A stretch of DNA of 64,000 nucleotides, taken from the NCBI GenBank assembly GCA_964017235.1, contig OZ024930.1:29950614-30014613 (forward strand), written 5' to 3'. Under the pieces are notes generated by a model. That model was given only the letters and a program-made list of their open reading frames with translations. It had not been told where the DNA came from and did no database searches. Below are positions 1 to 12,335 of this stretch, one piece after another (positions within the stretch are counted from its first letter, which is position 1; each line of letters starts with the position of its first letter). The position numbers and the translations under genes were made by a program. The DNA comes from Sabellastarte sp. h YS-2021 (taxonomy: Eukaryota; Annelida; Polychaeta; Sabellida; Sabellidae).

Positions 1-364
1 AAAAAATACAGACTAACGACTTTGGCTATGGACCTGTAGCATTTCTGAGTTGAAGGTCCAGTGGAAAGTTGTCAGTTAAACTTCACATACTGGTTATATC
101 TGTGACGGACGGGTATGAACTGATTACACCTTATTAGGGCAGCTGTTCAACTTATATTAAAACGCTTACATGAGTCCTTTTTGTTGTTACACAAATATAT
201 TGCCCCATTGCATTCATTACATAAATTACAGTATTATAGAATATTAGAAGTATAAAGCACACTACAAACCGTGTGAACTGGTCTGCCAGTCACTGATGTT
301 CTCTGGTATAGTATTATGTTCAAGCAAAAAGTGATCTGGCCCCACTTTCACTAACTAACACAGT
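1..364. other. Intergenic or intronic DNA without recognisable feature
   Basis: AT-rich sequence. I see no open frame with splice signals, no RNA gene and no clear repeat structure. Confidence 0.5.
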
Positions 365-670
365 TATTACCTCCACCATAAGGTTATGTTTTTGGGTCTA
401 CTCCTTTGTCTATCTGTTTATTTGTGTTCACAATAACTCTAAAAGGAATGCACAGATCTTTCTGAAGTTTTTTCTGTGGATATTGACCACAGGGCGAAGG
501 AACTAAATTTGTGGAAAGATCCTATCATATTTTGGATACAAAAAGTCTCAAATTTTCATATAGGTCTCATTTTCAATGTATTTTAAATATCTTTTGCTTT
601 CTGGATGACTTTACTACGAAAGTAATGAGCAGATTTTCATGAAAGATCCAGATCATATTCTGGATGCAAA
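365..670 (+). repeat. Dispersed repeat family R7, copy 1
   Basis: This copy starts with a CACCATAAGGTTATGTTTTT segment, followed by a TTTGTCTATCTGTTTATTTG stretch. It then has CACAATAACTCTAAAAG and paired GAAAGATC...CATATT.TGGATaCAAAA blocks. The same order of blocks recurs at 8395-8640 (minus), 10810-11030, 13855-14180, 38130-38275, 55695-55915 and 57955-58530 (minus). It is an old interspersed repeat. Its translations are full of stops here, and no coding capacity is claimed. Confidence 0.7.
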
Positions 671-1048
671 ACATATCTCAAAGAAAAATTCTTTATAAAT
701 ATTCCTAACTCCTCTTTCATCAATACTGATACCAAGAAAAACTTGAGTAAAAAACCTTCCTTTATTTAGATCTAAGGTCACCTAATCTAAGTACTGTTTG
801 TGAAAAGACTCCTGGTCTGCAAGTTGGTAATGCCGAAGTTACACTACAGGCAGTACTCCCATGGTTAGAGGTTTTACTCGGCGGCAGAACCGCCTGCAAG
901 CACACCCCATACCTTTCGAGATTTGGTGTATCCATCACACTACAGGTGGAATAATCCACCGCTATAGGGGTTAGGCAAAACACCCCAGTCCTTCCTCTAC
1001 CATCTGAGGTTGATATGTGAACTTGTGACACAGTGATGATACGTCCAA

Positions 1049-1735
1049 GGTGCGCGGACAATTGGCCGATGGACAATTGGCCGGCGGACAACTGGCCGCT
1101 GGACAACTGGCCGGTGACTTTTTTGGGGGGTAGGACAATTGACCGGTGACTTTTTAAAAGTTGTTTTAGAATTTGTTTTTTTTTTCAATTTTATTGACAC
1201 AAAACATACAGGATTGAACTCATCAAAGTGTTTCACAAGCACTGTTATTGGTATACAGGGTAAAACAAGGTTATAACAATTCATCAAAACATATTAAGCA
1301 CTATCATTGGTATAAACAAATGAAACATAAAATAGCAATACATCAAAATATTACATTATCATTAGCACTGCCATTGATATAAACAGTAAAACTGGCACAA
1401 AGAGCCTTTACTTCTTTATTGTAGCAATCCTGAGTAGTTATCAAAGAGCCTTCACTTCTTTATTGTAGCAATCTTGAGTAGTTATCAAAGAGCCTTCATG
1501 TCTTTGTTGTAGCAATCCTGAGTAGTTATCAAAGTAGTTATCAAAGTCCTGAGTAGTTATCAAAGAGCCTTCACTTCTTTGTTGTATTATTTGCAATATG
1601 AAGACAACTTGCAAAATTTAAAACAATATTAAAACAACTTTTAAAAAGTCACCGGCCAATTGTCCAACCCCCCCAAAAAGTCACCGGCCAATTGTCCCAC
1701 CGGCCAGTTGTCCACCGGCCAATTGTTCCAGATTC
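1049..1735. mobile_element. MULE-like MITE with repeat-rich TIRs and 9-bp TSD
   Basis: The ends are inverted arrays of a GGACAATTGGCCG-type motif, each followed by GGTGACTTTTT..AAAAG. The left array is 1055-1165 and the right is about 1637-1729. The flanks are TACGTCCAA at 1040-1048 and TACGTCCAA at 1736-1744, a perfect 9-bp target duplication. Long subterminally repetitive TIRs with a 9-bp duplication fit Mutator-like elements. No transposase is present. The interior is AT-rich and holds a 45-bp tandem repeat. Open frames across the TIR read as a GQLS repeat but are only a product of the motif. Confidence 0.8.
1397..1600. repeat. 45-bp tandem repeat inside the MITE
   Basis: The unit is AAAGAGCCTTCACTTCTTT followed by TGTAGCAATCCTGAGTAGTTA. 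It occurs about four times, one copy having an internal short duplication of AGTAGTTATCAAAG. Confidence 0.85.
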
Positions 1736-2059
1736 TACGTCCAATGACCTTTACTCACCTTCTGTTGCCATATTTCCCAGAAAGACGACCGAGTCACAAC
1801 CTTATACACACCATAGACTATACCTTCAATTAACATTGTAAGAAATTCATCTGTGCATGCTCAAGTTCATCTGGACATGTTCACAGTAATGCGGCCAGAA
1901 GCAGAAATCTTAAACATTTTAAAACTTTAAGTAGGAAGCACAAGGTATTGGACATTCGGCACTGTGTTACAAGTTCACATACGGGTGTCAGATGGTAGTT
2001 GAAAGGCAGGGGCATTTCGCCCAATGCCTATAACCTTGGATTATACCTCCTGAAGTTTG

Positions 2060-4180
2060 ACTGGGGAATAATGTGCTTAAGTTTTATATTGTGCTAAATA
2101 CAATATAAAAGAATACATAAATAAATATTGTATCATATCCTGTCATTGTTGAATCGAGGATGCCAGCCAAACATTAACTGGAATTTATAAATGCTTATAC
2201 TTGAAACTTTTAATACTTAATTTTACTGTTTTCGTGGAGCCTCAAAAGAATTAGAACAATTTTACAAATAATAACAATAGTGAACATTTGGCAGAATTTT
2301 CTTTTTATTAAGGTCAATTATAGTGCAACTTCTATAAGTTAGTTAACAAAGGTTAAATTTAAATCTTGAAGAAACATATAAAAATGAAAAATAGCATTAT
2401 TTATGTTGCAAGAATAAAACACAGTCAACTGTTGAAACAATAAATATGCAAACAACTTACGCCCTTGGTCTGAAAAATGACTTCATGCTAAATCCTTATC
2501 CATACTGATGATAACCAATTATCCATTGTAACAAGAGTATCAGTAATCCAGGTATCCGTGGGCATTTTCAAAATAATGTACACACATTTTAATTACAGGT
2601 TTTACAAACTTTATAATCAGCTTCATATCCATTCATAACCAAATTTTCATTTCAGAAAAAAAAGGGTAGATCATATACATCTGTACCACATACACATCCA
2701 AACGGACTGGTAAACATGCAGTGATTGAACAGCCTCAAGAATTGTCACCGATTATAAATATTTATGCAACAGGAAGGAAAATATGCATATCACATTACTG
2801 ATGAGCTTCCATAACTACTACTTTCCATTGCACCAACATTTGTGCATATATAATTCAAGAAGAAATACTTATAGTATTTTGCAAATTATTCCAGTACAAC
2901 TGAAACTATGCCCATACTTGGTGATTTCAATGCTTTCTTGTAGTGGCACTATGGAAGAATAATCTTCAGAATGTACAGTCCTTTAAGGATACCTGTCTGC
3001 CATTTATTTGTCATATGTTTGTTCTTTTCATTGATCTCAAAAGTGTGAAAGGATCAATGTTCTGTTGTCCCAAACTGAGCCAACTGACCTAAACAAAACA
3101 GAAAATCAGCCAAGAGGTTGGGGGAGGTGGGATGTCAATAAGCCAACTTATTGTACACTTCATTTATCAAAACTTGGTCACTCAGTGGAGGATATCTCTT
3201 ATGTGTACCAGATAAATTAATCTACACATAACATAAAAGTAAACAGTCATTTTGACAGACCAGTACAAACTAATGCTGTATAATTTCAAGCTCTGCATGG
3301 TTTACAAATGCTCACAGTTTATGTTTTAGTCTAAATGTTTCATGCTTGAACTTTTGTTTTTCTTTTGTTACACACCCTTGGACTTGGCTGACCAATACAT
3401 TGTAATTGAGATAAATGACTAGTGTCCCTTTCATTAGTTTAAGTCAGGACTCCAAAGTTCTATAACTCTTTTCACACTTCTCTGATAAATGCTCCGTGAT
3501 ATGACTCCCTACATCTCCTTCCTCTCTCAGAAACAAGAACTGGGTCACACACGGAAAGCCTCCTGAATGATATATATGAAAAATGTATATCTTGAATGAA
3601 GATCACAAAATTATATGAGGCTTCCATTTTTAGACTTTGTTGATACTGTATAAGTGGTTACTTTTGCAGGTACTTAAGTTCTCGAATCAACACATAAAGT
3701 CTGTTTCGTGATAATTAATTTTCGCAGTGAAAGATGTTTTATTATCGTCAAAAATAACAACAAAGTCTTACATTGATTCTAATAAACATTTCTAAGTAAT
3801 CCTATCCACATACTAGTAGCCATTAAATGTTTAAGTGTGTATCACATGAAAGAAAACTTGCAGTATTTCAGGAATCTGTTAAGACATGTAAGCACCAATG
3901 ACAGTATAACACAATAATATAACTACAAGTGGTATGACTTATCAATACACACCAAAAAAGATAAAGCATGATCCAACAGAAAACAACCTGTTCTTAAAAT
4001 GAACAGATTTTTTTTTTAAATTATTTTTTCATGATTTTGATCAGTTCTGTGAAGTTTCTTATCTGAATTTATTGTATTAGATTGTGTCAGATCAGTTTGG
4101 AGTGTACAGGCCTTAACCTTTGTTAGCGATACATGTTAGAACTACGTAGCTCTCTCTTTCCGTGATGACATCACAAGATG
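2060..4180. other. No supported gene; AT-rich
   Basis: No long frame. On the minus strand a consensus donor (GGGC|GTAAGT, 2455-2463) lies 9 nt after a good acceptor (TCATTTTTCAG), which could be a micro-exon or chance. Nothing else stands out. Confidence 0.4.
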
Positions 4181-4584
4181 AGATCACCATAGTAATACCA
4201 ATTGATTTTTATAGCGGAAGAATGAAAACAAAGCTGGATCATTGCTGATCAATGTGAAGTGTGAACCTGACAAAAAAATAAATATTACATCAAAACAAGG
4301 GAAATAGACACATGTCACTAGAATTATAACCAAATTATAAAAGCTTTTCACAAACGTCTCCCTCACTACATACCATGCCTTATCTTATCTAGTCCCTCAT
4401 CTGTGGTTGGCTGATGTTTATGATTACCTTGACAACACTGGGGAAAACCCAAGGCATTTTTTGTTTACTTTATATTTTTACATTTACAGGTAGTTTTGTG
4501 ATTTTAACTGATTGTACAAAATTTTCACAAGATACGATTTTTATTGTAACAGAAAGGAAATGAGTTTGACAACTTTCGGTAGTA

Positions 4585-4649
4585 GTACTTGTATTGTACC
4601 AATCAATGCTTTGCAGCTGTACTTGTATTGTACCAATCAATGCTTTGCA
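4585..4649. repeat. Two-copy 34-bp direct repeat
   Basis: GTACTTGTATTGTACCAATC, followed by AATGCTTTGCA, is present at 4585 and again at 4619. Confidence 0.9.
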
Positions 4650-7600
4650 ATATGGGCCAGCGAGCAATAATAGTGAAGTTTTTGAAAATCATCCCAGCAT
4701 TACACAAGAACACTCCCAAAGTGCATACCTTTGTGAAAGCTGAACACCTGCAATACTGCTATGAGTGCAATGATAAAAATCCTTTAAAACTTTTCTGTAT
4801 CTAAAAGGTGATACAAATCACCACCAAAATCTCATCATATGTTCAAAATCTGTCCTTAATCTCTTTGAGTTATTTTGCAAACAAACAAACTGACAAATAC
4901 ATAATGCCAATTACATAACCTCCATAGCAGTGGTAGTTCAAAATAGTTATACACTTTACACACTTTCGGATACTTTCTTGCCTTGTTTTATATGCTCCTG
5001 TTTAACCACAAACATTCTAAGTTCAGAGCCATTTGTCCAGAGAAGTGTTAACCTGCTATAACCTTTAAGAAACGGCCATAGAGAGGCGACTCTTTCTTGG
5101 TATAAATAATAATGTCTCATACAATGTATTGGGTGCAGGCAAACATGCATTGTGTGGTCTGCATAAATATTTGTCTGACATTTGTGAGAAAAAAGGAAAT
5201 TAGAAAATGGGGTGGTTTGTATTTCAGATTCTTCTTTAATATATTTTGGACAATATTAACACTTACATTCTTGGAAAATTGAAACAGAGCAACTGCTCTG
5301 TGATTCATCAATATTCTTCTTAAAATTTTGTTTCATGCAATTATTTCTGAAATTGTGTCATTTCATTTTCAAGTGTAAGATTTCAAATGTTTCATCTCAG
5401 AATAAATATATAATACATAAGAACTAAAGACACCACAAAACAATAATAACATATTTATTTGGGTGAAATAAAAAGAAGTAAAAAACACAGTTCCTTGCCC
5501 CAAAGACTTGGAACAAATATTAAAATGCTCTGTGTAACATACACAACCTAAGGTGAAATGTGATAAATTGCAACAAGAATCAACTTGAAATCTGAGGGCA
5601 ATTTAGTTTTGCCTATTAACAATTAAACATGAAATCTCAACATGGAATTCTTAATGATCATGTTTTCAAAATTCAAAAGGAATTCTAAGCATTTCTGTGA
5701 AAGTTATGAAAACTTTAAGGAACGGTTTATGTAATATAATGTTATATGGTAATTTCCTTGCTGTCATTTATGGTAAATAAAAAAAACTCTTTTCCAAACA
5801 AATGAGGTGCCTTTTAACGTGCGTGCTAGAAGAGTTTATTTGAACACACTTTTCAAATGTTAATTTATCAGTATACTGAGAAAATTATTAGTTTGCTGAC
5901 AAAAGAAGGGCCATTATGCAGTATTAAGTTCATGTTTGAGGTAACTGATATTCTATCAATAAGTTGTAGATGTTAGGGATTAGTTTCTTCAAAGACCAAT
6001 GTTGTTCTTATTATTTACACATTTATGATATTGTAAGAAGTGAAATATAAACTTCATACTTCAGATATTTTTGTTATCTCAATTGACCCCAAGCAAATGA
6101 GCTTTCAAAGTGATACTGTGTAAATTTATGCCTGGGGGTATTTAGACTGTTGCATAATTACTGAAAGTGGAAGATAACTTTAGGATTTAAAAAACTCAAA
6201 CCACATAATTAAAAAAAAATCTTTTTTTTTTTTGGCAGCACCAATTAGTTGCATAATATTTTACCCTTGGGTTAACTGACATAATATAGAGATATAGGTA
6301 AATATATACTTATTTCAGTAATTTCTCACTAGAATAAAATCAAAATTTTAGTTTATTATTAGTATTAAGCATTGGAAATACTTGAACTAATTATATACAT
6401 TTACCTAAGTTCTACACAAATTCCATTAAAAAAAGAAAGACCTCTTGATTCATCAAAATTACGAGTTGTATAAATGACTACAAATTTGCTTTGAAATAAA
6501 TACAAGAATGCAGAAATTACATAATAAATATTTCTGAAAAATAATGTTTTTTGTAACCTTTATTTTGTGGCCCATTTTTAAGAAACAAAGGTGCACACAA
6601 ACCACACCTTATAATTTAAAATTGACTTGAGTTCTGAGCACGACCTTTTAATTTGCTGTTGTTTGACATTTTGTATTTAGGTGTATGTACAATGCTATCT
6701 TGCAAAGGAAAAGATGACTACTTAAAAAGTCTCACATGAATAAATATTGATTTTGACCTTTGGTATTCAATTCAATTTATTTAATCATTACTTGATGAAG
6801 AAGTGTACTTATTGAGTGTAATTAATTAAGTGCATTATGTAAAAATAATGCACAGCTTACAATCACACTTTAAGATAATAAAGGGACCCATACTTATAAA
6901 TAACAAGTATGAAAGAAAATTTTTTGTTCATACTGTGCTAATTACAAAGACAAGCAGGATCATATGAGTATACTTGTTAAATATTTCTGATATTATAAGT
7001 TAATCTTGGATGCTTTTTGGGGGAAAACCAGTGTAGTTTTTCAATTATACTTGCAAATTAATCTCCAGCTTTGCAAGTGTACCTTCAATATTGCATTAAC
7101 TCCATTGTGGTATAACAAAGTTACAAGGTTATATTAATGTCAACAAACTTTCTGAAAACCCCCCTGGCACATTTTCTTCTGTGTACAATACAGAAATTCT
7201 TCCTAACATATTTATACCCCTCTCATACAGTACAGATAAGGCACCCAGATTATGGCTGTTCATTTAAATCTGTGTTTATAATAGCCTAAGATTGAAAAAT
7301 CCATTGTCAGCTTGCATTCCGATTGGAAGAAAAGTCACCCTTAATATTTTAAACTGTCCAAACTCTTGCGCTGCAACATACCTGTACTTTCTTGTGTAAT
7401 AAAGGTGACAAACCAATCTGATACAACCAGAAACGATCTCATATCAGATCATGTTTTGTGACTTTAGCATCTGTGATACCAGTTTCAACTTAATAATCGA
7501 ATAAGATATAATCATTATTGGTACATACAAGCTACCATGGTTGTATTTATTTGTCTTTAATCTCTATTTTTAAGGATCTGCTATGGCTGTGCTGTCATTA

Positions 7601-8390
7601 TATGATCTATATTGGTGACACACTCCAGAGTTGTGTTAACTTTAATTGCCACTGTGACATCAATTTTTAAAATAATAGACAAAAAATATCAACACATTTT
7701 GACCACTTCCAACCACTTTTGTGTCTTTATATTTGTTTTTTACCCGTTCAATTGAAAAGATCTAACATCAGGGAAGTTTGAACATGACATACATGGAGCA
7801 GTCAGGACATAAATTTAGTGATGTTATTCACTTGGGAAGATATGTAAGAAAAACATTACATTTTCTGATTAAACCCTTCAGCCGGTAACACATATATTGC
7901 GAGTGGTGAATAGAACAGGAACACATGTGTCCTTGAAATTTCCACTTGGAATATATCATGGGTAATGTTCCTTGTAAATAATCTATAAATCTGACCTACA
8001 TTTTAATCTTGTGGAAATACTGAATAATAAGTATTTCTGTTGTGGTAAATATATTAGTATTATGTAAATATTATTGTGCACAGTTATTAAGGATGTTCAC
8101 CTTTAGAAAAACACTGATATCAAGCCTTAATAAATAATTTTATTCATCAATACAACTGAAGCTTTTAAAACGGCATGCAGAACAAACCCCTCGACAGAAC
8201 AAGAATTCACTTGTAGATTCCTCAGGTTCCATTTTCAAAGGGCTTCTTACCAAAAGGAAGTCAAGCTAATGGCCTTAAAACCGGGCATAGGATTACACCA
8301 ATACCAGGACGACTGGCTGATCAGTACCCCTTCCCAAACAGAAGCCCTATCCAACACCAGGAATCTTCTAATCCCGGTACACAATCTGTA
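4650..8390. other. No supported gene; AT-rich
   Basis: Only short frames are present. A 45-codon minus frame ending near 4956 has a protein-like composition but no convincing acceptor. No tRNA-like, TIR or tandem structure was seen. Confidence 0.4.
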
Positions 8391-8394
8391 GACC

Positions 8395-8640
8395 TGCACC
8401 AGTGGGCGTTTCTGAAAATTCGAGATTTTTCTTGTATCCAGAACATGATCTGGCTCTTTCCTAAAATATTATCACTTCTTCCTTTGCCAGGCTCTGGGCA
8501 CATAATAAAGGGTTATAAAGATCCTCTCATTATTTTGGGGTTATTGTGAACACAGACAGACACAGGGACAAATAAACAGACTGACTGCGAGACAAATGAA
8601 TACACCCAAAAACACAACTTTCTGGTGGATTTAATAAGCT
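8395..8640 (-). repeat. Dispersed repeat family R7, copy 2
   Basis: The reverse complement gives TTGTTTTTGGGTGTATTCATT-like text, then CTGTGTTCACAATAACCCC and TCTGGATACAAG. This is the same block order as the copy at 365-670. Confidence 0.7.
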
Positions 8641-8923
8641 GAAAAGGAGAACAAAGGAAAAAGTTTTGCAGCAGGTGGAAAGAACCGAAAACTGAAACAT
8701 AAAAGATTCCTGGTTCCTCAGGACTTATGCCAAACCTATTCATATTCATTCTTACCACACATACAACAATAAAGAAAGATATAGAAAAGCTTGCATTCAT
8801 CAGAGAATGATTAGGATTGAGTTAGGAATGACTTTAATACATTCGAAATGACCATTGCCCAAACCTACTCAATCCTAACATAAAATACTTTAGACCCTTG
8901 ACCTTTTAGACTACACCCTATAA

Positions 8924-9444
8924 TAGGGGTGTTCCTTTAGTGCAATCCAATCCTGCGTCACGATTGGAAAAAATTTACATATTCGTGATCCATAGGTGTG
9001 GTTTGAGATGGGTTTAGGATATGACTCCTGATATTTCCTGATAACTTTTCGACGGACATGACACAATGATTGCTTCAAGAAGTTTTCCGATAGTTTCCCA
9101 AAAGGTGTGTGATACTTTCCCAATCCATCTGATCGGTTAAGCTTAAAGATCAACTTTAGATAAAAAGATAGGCTTAAAATCACTGTAAGATCAAAAAGCT
9201 GACTTTACTAATGGTAGGATAGGTTTCAGATGGGTTTAATATAGATCCCTGATCCCAAAATCTTATAAGCATCTTACTTGTGAATAGTTTGCAATAAATT
9301 CAAACAGTTTCCATACATGACTGTCCCGATTGTAGCTTGTAATGGGTTTAAGGTCATTCCAATTGAAAAGATCTATCTCCTGAACAGTAAAACTCAGGGA
9401 TCATATTCAATCGAAGAGACAATCACAATAATGGAACAGCCCTA
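8924..9444. mobile_element. PIF/Harbinger-like MITE
   Basis: The left end reads TAGGGGTGTTCCTTTA. The right end is its imperfect inverse (TAATGGAACAGCCCTA). The flanks are TAA at 8921-8923 and TTA at 9445-9447, close to the 3-bp TWA duplications of PIF/Harbinger elements but not identical. The interior (521 bp) has no transposase. The superfamily assignment is inference from TIR style and flank. Confidence 0.6.
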
Positions 9445-10007
9445 TTAGAGTTTAAAAGACGCTGCATAGGTAAATGTTGTTTCACACATCCACATGAAAT
9501 TACATTTCCAGTTACACAACTTATTTTACCCTTGATGCATTTTATATCACTGTTCCAAGATGGAATAGAGTTACAATAGTTGGATTTGCAGTTCTAAATA
9601 AATAATATGTTTAATAATACATAGACAAGACAATGGACTAGCTATCATTACCTCATTCATTGGAAATTTCTTATTATAATTGTAATGAGGAGGCTTATAA
9701 TTATAATAATTGGCTATATAATTGCAATTTATTAATGGACTTCCCAGTCAGGGGGATGTGTTTATCTTGTACTGTTTCCATGACACCATTGTCACAGGTA
9801 CAGCAAAACAGTGACACATCAGTGTAAATTAGAAGCTGCCATGGTGACAGAAACTCACTACAGTTGTTAACCACACTGCAGGTTATATTCCCCGCAGTTA
9901 TAGTTGTTGAGCAAATGCCCCTATCCATCAAATACCATCCCAGGTTCATTTGTGACCTTGTGACACAATGGCAAAACGTCTATTACCTTGCATGTTCAAC
10001 AAAGTTT

Positions 10008-10209
10008 CATCCCACCTCTGGGGCCGGGCTTCGGTTCCCGGCACGGCCTCAAGTGGGAAAGCTGGTAGTTGCTTGCCATTTGTCGGCAGTTTACAGTACA
10101 GAACCCTGACAAACTGAAAGTACTGGTTTCCTCTGCCCTTCCAACTACCCGTCGTGATATGACCTGTACAGTGTTGAAAGCGATGTAAAACCCCAAATAA
10201 ATAAATAAA
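10008..10209 (+). mobile_element. tRNA-derived SINE-1, 5'-truncated, with 12-bp TSD
   Basis: It contains a pol III B box-like GCTTCGGTTCCCGG, the body GTGGGAAAGCTGGTAGTTGC and a tail GTTGAAAGCGATGTAAAACC followed by (AAAT)n. TCAACAAAGTTT flanks both sides (9996-10007 and 10210-10221). The A-box part of the tRNA head is missing. Fuller members of the family are at 18455-18715 and 42058-42291. Confidence 0.9.
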
Positions 10210-10390
10210 TCAACAAAGTTTTAAAATGTTTAAAATTTCTACCTCTGAAATTTCTACTGCGGGTATGTGTAGACAAATGCTAGCATGTGCAGATGAATTT
10301 CTTGCTTTGGTAACTGAAGGTGTAAGTCCACGGTGTATATAAGGTTGCGACTTGGTTGTCTTTCAGTGTAACATGGCAACATAAGAGGTA

Positions 10391-10555
10391 CCGTAAATTT
10401 CCAAAATAACGTCCAGGTTCAAATAAACACAGCACACTGTTTACAATTTATAACACTGTTTTTGTATTTCAAAAGAACACCTGGTTCAATTTAACGCCTG
10501 GTCTGATGCCATTTGAAAATAATTAACGCCCGGGCCATATTTTGGAAAAATACGG
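10391..10555. mobile_element. Short TA-flanked MITE
   Basis: It begins CCGTAAATTTCCAAAATAAC and ends with the imperfect inverse (ATTTTGGAAAAATACGG). TA dinucleotides flank both ends (10389-10390 and 10556-10557), as in Tc1/mariner-type insertions. At 165 bp it is non-coding. Confidence 0.75.
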
Positions 10556-10809
10556 TAAATGGACATTTTGCTACTGTGTCACAACTTTACATACCAACCT
10601 GACGCGGTAGTTGAAGGACAGGGGCGTTTTGCACAACACTTATAACTGTGGCTTATACTGCCTGTAGTGTGACTACGTCATAAAGAAATCTTTCAGTAAC
10701 AACATGCTTAATGTAGTAAACCATGTTTTTTTCCGATTAAAGGCGCATTTTATCAAGAGGGACTGCAACACAATTACAGATAAAAATCAACTTTGTTTTA
10801 TCACCCCAG

Positions 10810-11030
10810 TATTGTAGTTTCTCTGCGTGTATGTTTGGTTTTCTCTCTGAGTGAAAACCTTGAAAAGTAATGAACTGATCATTCTTAAATTTTTACTAGG
10901 GTAGGGCCTGACCAAACAAAAAAGTGATTACATTTTGGGAAAGATCTGGATCATATTTTGGAAACAAAAAAAATTCAAAATTTTCAGTGCCCTGCTGGAA
11001 GTCTACAATTTACAAATGCTTAATAGTTGT
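10810..11030 (+). repeat. Dispersed repeat family R7, copy 3
   Basis: It includes GGGCCTGACCAAACAAAAAA, GATTACATTTTGGGAAAGAT and CTGGATCATATTTTGGAAAC, all shared with the other R7 copies. Confidence 0.75.
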
Positions 11031-12203
11031 ATTACTTCTTGTCAGATTTAAAATTTTCTGTCGCTTTCTTAAGTTAAATGAAGGAGTATATGTGTTTATA
11101 TCATACAGGATCATATCAGACCGATTTTGTATGTACTGGTCTTTGCCATCAAACAACCCATTATTTTATGGTAATATGGTACTATTTTAGGTAAAACTCA
11201 CTGTTTTTGAGGTAAGAATTACCATAATCTCAGTTAATGACTTGCTATATTGATAATAAAATTTTTGTCGTCACTCCTAGTTATATCTAACCGCCAAAAT
11301 GCAGAGGTCAGAGAGCATTTAAAATCACTCCTTTCTCAGTCAAATGTGAAAGTAAAGTAAATATCTTAACATATGCAGGTGCCACAGAATTCAATATTCA
11401 TACCAAACCTTGAACAATCCTATGGACATAAGGGTACATAGACGATTTCAGCCATACAGATGATATGCAATGCCTCAGTAGCCAGCTGGGTCTGTTTATT
11501 CTTGTAGATAATGTCAATAAAAATTTCTGAGTGTAATTTAAAAGATTTTTGTCAAGGGAGAAAATATTTCCCCTTTAAGCAATTCCACATAAATTTTCCT
11601 GTTTCTGTTCTCTGAAAACAACTACAATTTGATAATTAGGGTAAAATGACTTCATCGAATCAGTTATTCACCAGGGAGCCTTCAATCTCAGTGGTCAAGC
11701 TGTGTTCAGGTCACTCCCTCTTTTACTGGCCCACCTTTTGTGTTTTGTGAGAATTTTATTTTCACAAGGTAAAGATGTCACCACTGGTGAGGATGACCCT
11801 CTTGGTTTTGTAATAAGTATGGTCATAAATTATCTCCCACCCTACTACCATATCATCTGTTATGAACAGACCTCTTTTTGGAGGGTTTTAAAAACTGTAG
11901 TGGGATCTAGATTGTTCATAACTGATTCTGAAAGTTTTTATGTGCTAAAATGTTCCTTTTGCTTTAGCTTTAATAAATACTTTAAAATTACATGTTACTA
12001 GTAGCAGTAATTACTATAAGACTAATAAAGAGAAAGATGTACTGTTTTTCATTATAAATTAGTAAATACCTTAAACTGGTACAAATATAAAGTTGTCTAA
12101 TTCTCTAACCAATCTGGATTGAGATTACAAAAAAATCATGAATATAACCTATATGGTGACAGGTTTTGTCCCAATTTAGGAATTGTATATTATATGTGTT
12201 CCT
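11031..12203. other. No supported gene
   Basis: AT-rich. A short block at 12060-12130 (AGTAAATACCTTAAACTGGT ... AACCAATCTGGATT) has a relative at 48118-48310, so it is repeat-derived. Nothing else was seen. Confidence 0.4.
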
Positions 12204-12335
12204 GGCCGTTTCACAACCTTGGCCATTTCAAAACAGCCATTGGCCATTTTGAATCTATTCAGCCAAATTATTCATTTGGCCATTTTAAAACCTTATTTGT
12301 TTTTCAAATGGCTTGGCCATTTCTAAACCTAAACT
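12204..12335. repeat. Degenerate TTGGCCATTT minisatellite
   Basis: About six occurrences of a GGCCATTTCAAAACC-like motif, irregularly spaced by 15-36 bp. Confidence 0.7.

Larger units (their letters stand above)
936..2059. mobile_element. Palindromic foldback DNA element, copy 1 (split)
   Basis: The two ends are inverted copies of each other for over 100 bp. The left arm begins CACACTACAGG at 936 and runs through AACTTGTGACACAGTGATG. The right arm contains CACTGTGTTACAAGTTCACA and ends CCTGAAGTTTG at 2059. Removing the 687-bp MITE inserted at 1049 and one target duplicate leaves about 428 bp. A second copy at 9872-10671 comes to about 419 bp once its own insertions are removed, which supports the boundaries. 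No coding capacity and no clear target duplication were seen. A further ACACTACAGGCAGTA end at 841 hints at a third fragment. Confidence 0.7.
9872..10671. mobile_element. Palindromic foldback DNA element, copy 2 (split twice)
   Basis: The left arm starts CACACTGCAGG and contains TGACCTTGTGACACAATGG. The right arm contains TACTGTGTCACAACTTTACA and ends CCTGTAGTGTG. Two later insertions interrupt it: a SINE at 10008-10209 with its TSD, and a TA-flanked MITE at 10391-10555. The remainder is about 419 bp, matching copy 1. The segment 10222-10388 aligns with the reverse complement of about 1770-1935 in copy 1, including GCAGATGAATTTCTT. Confidence 0.7.

Noticed and set aside
762-1287. Minus-strand frames with a GQLS repeat and a long Pro/Arg repeat
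   Set aside because: They are translations of the GGACAATTGGCCG motif in the MITE terminus, not a protein.
1040-1744. Tandem duplication explanation for the TACGTCCAA match
   Set aside because: The match lies exactly outside long inverted ends, and the foldback sequence is continuous once the insert is removed, so a target duplication is simpler.
4184-4266. Possible minus-strand terminal exon (acceptor TTTTTTTGTCAG, 26 codons)
   Set aside because: The acceptor is good, but the frame is short and AT-rich, without partner exon or recognised similarity.
5117-5311. Minus frame with a GTAAGT donor near 5268
   Set aside because: Only a few codons lie between a weak acceptor and the donor; no protein signature.
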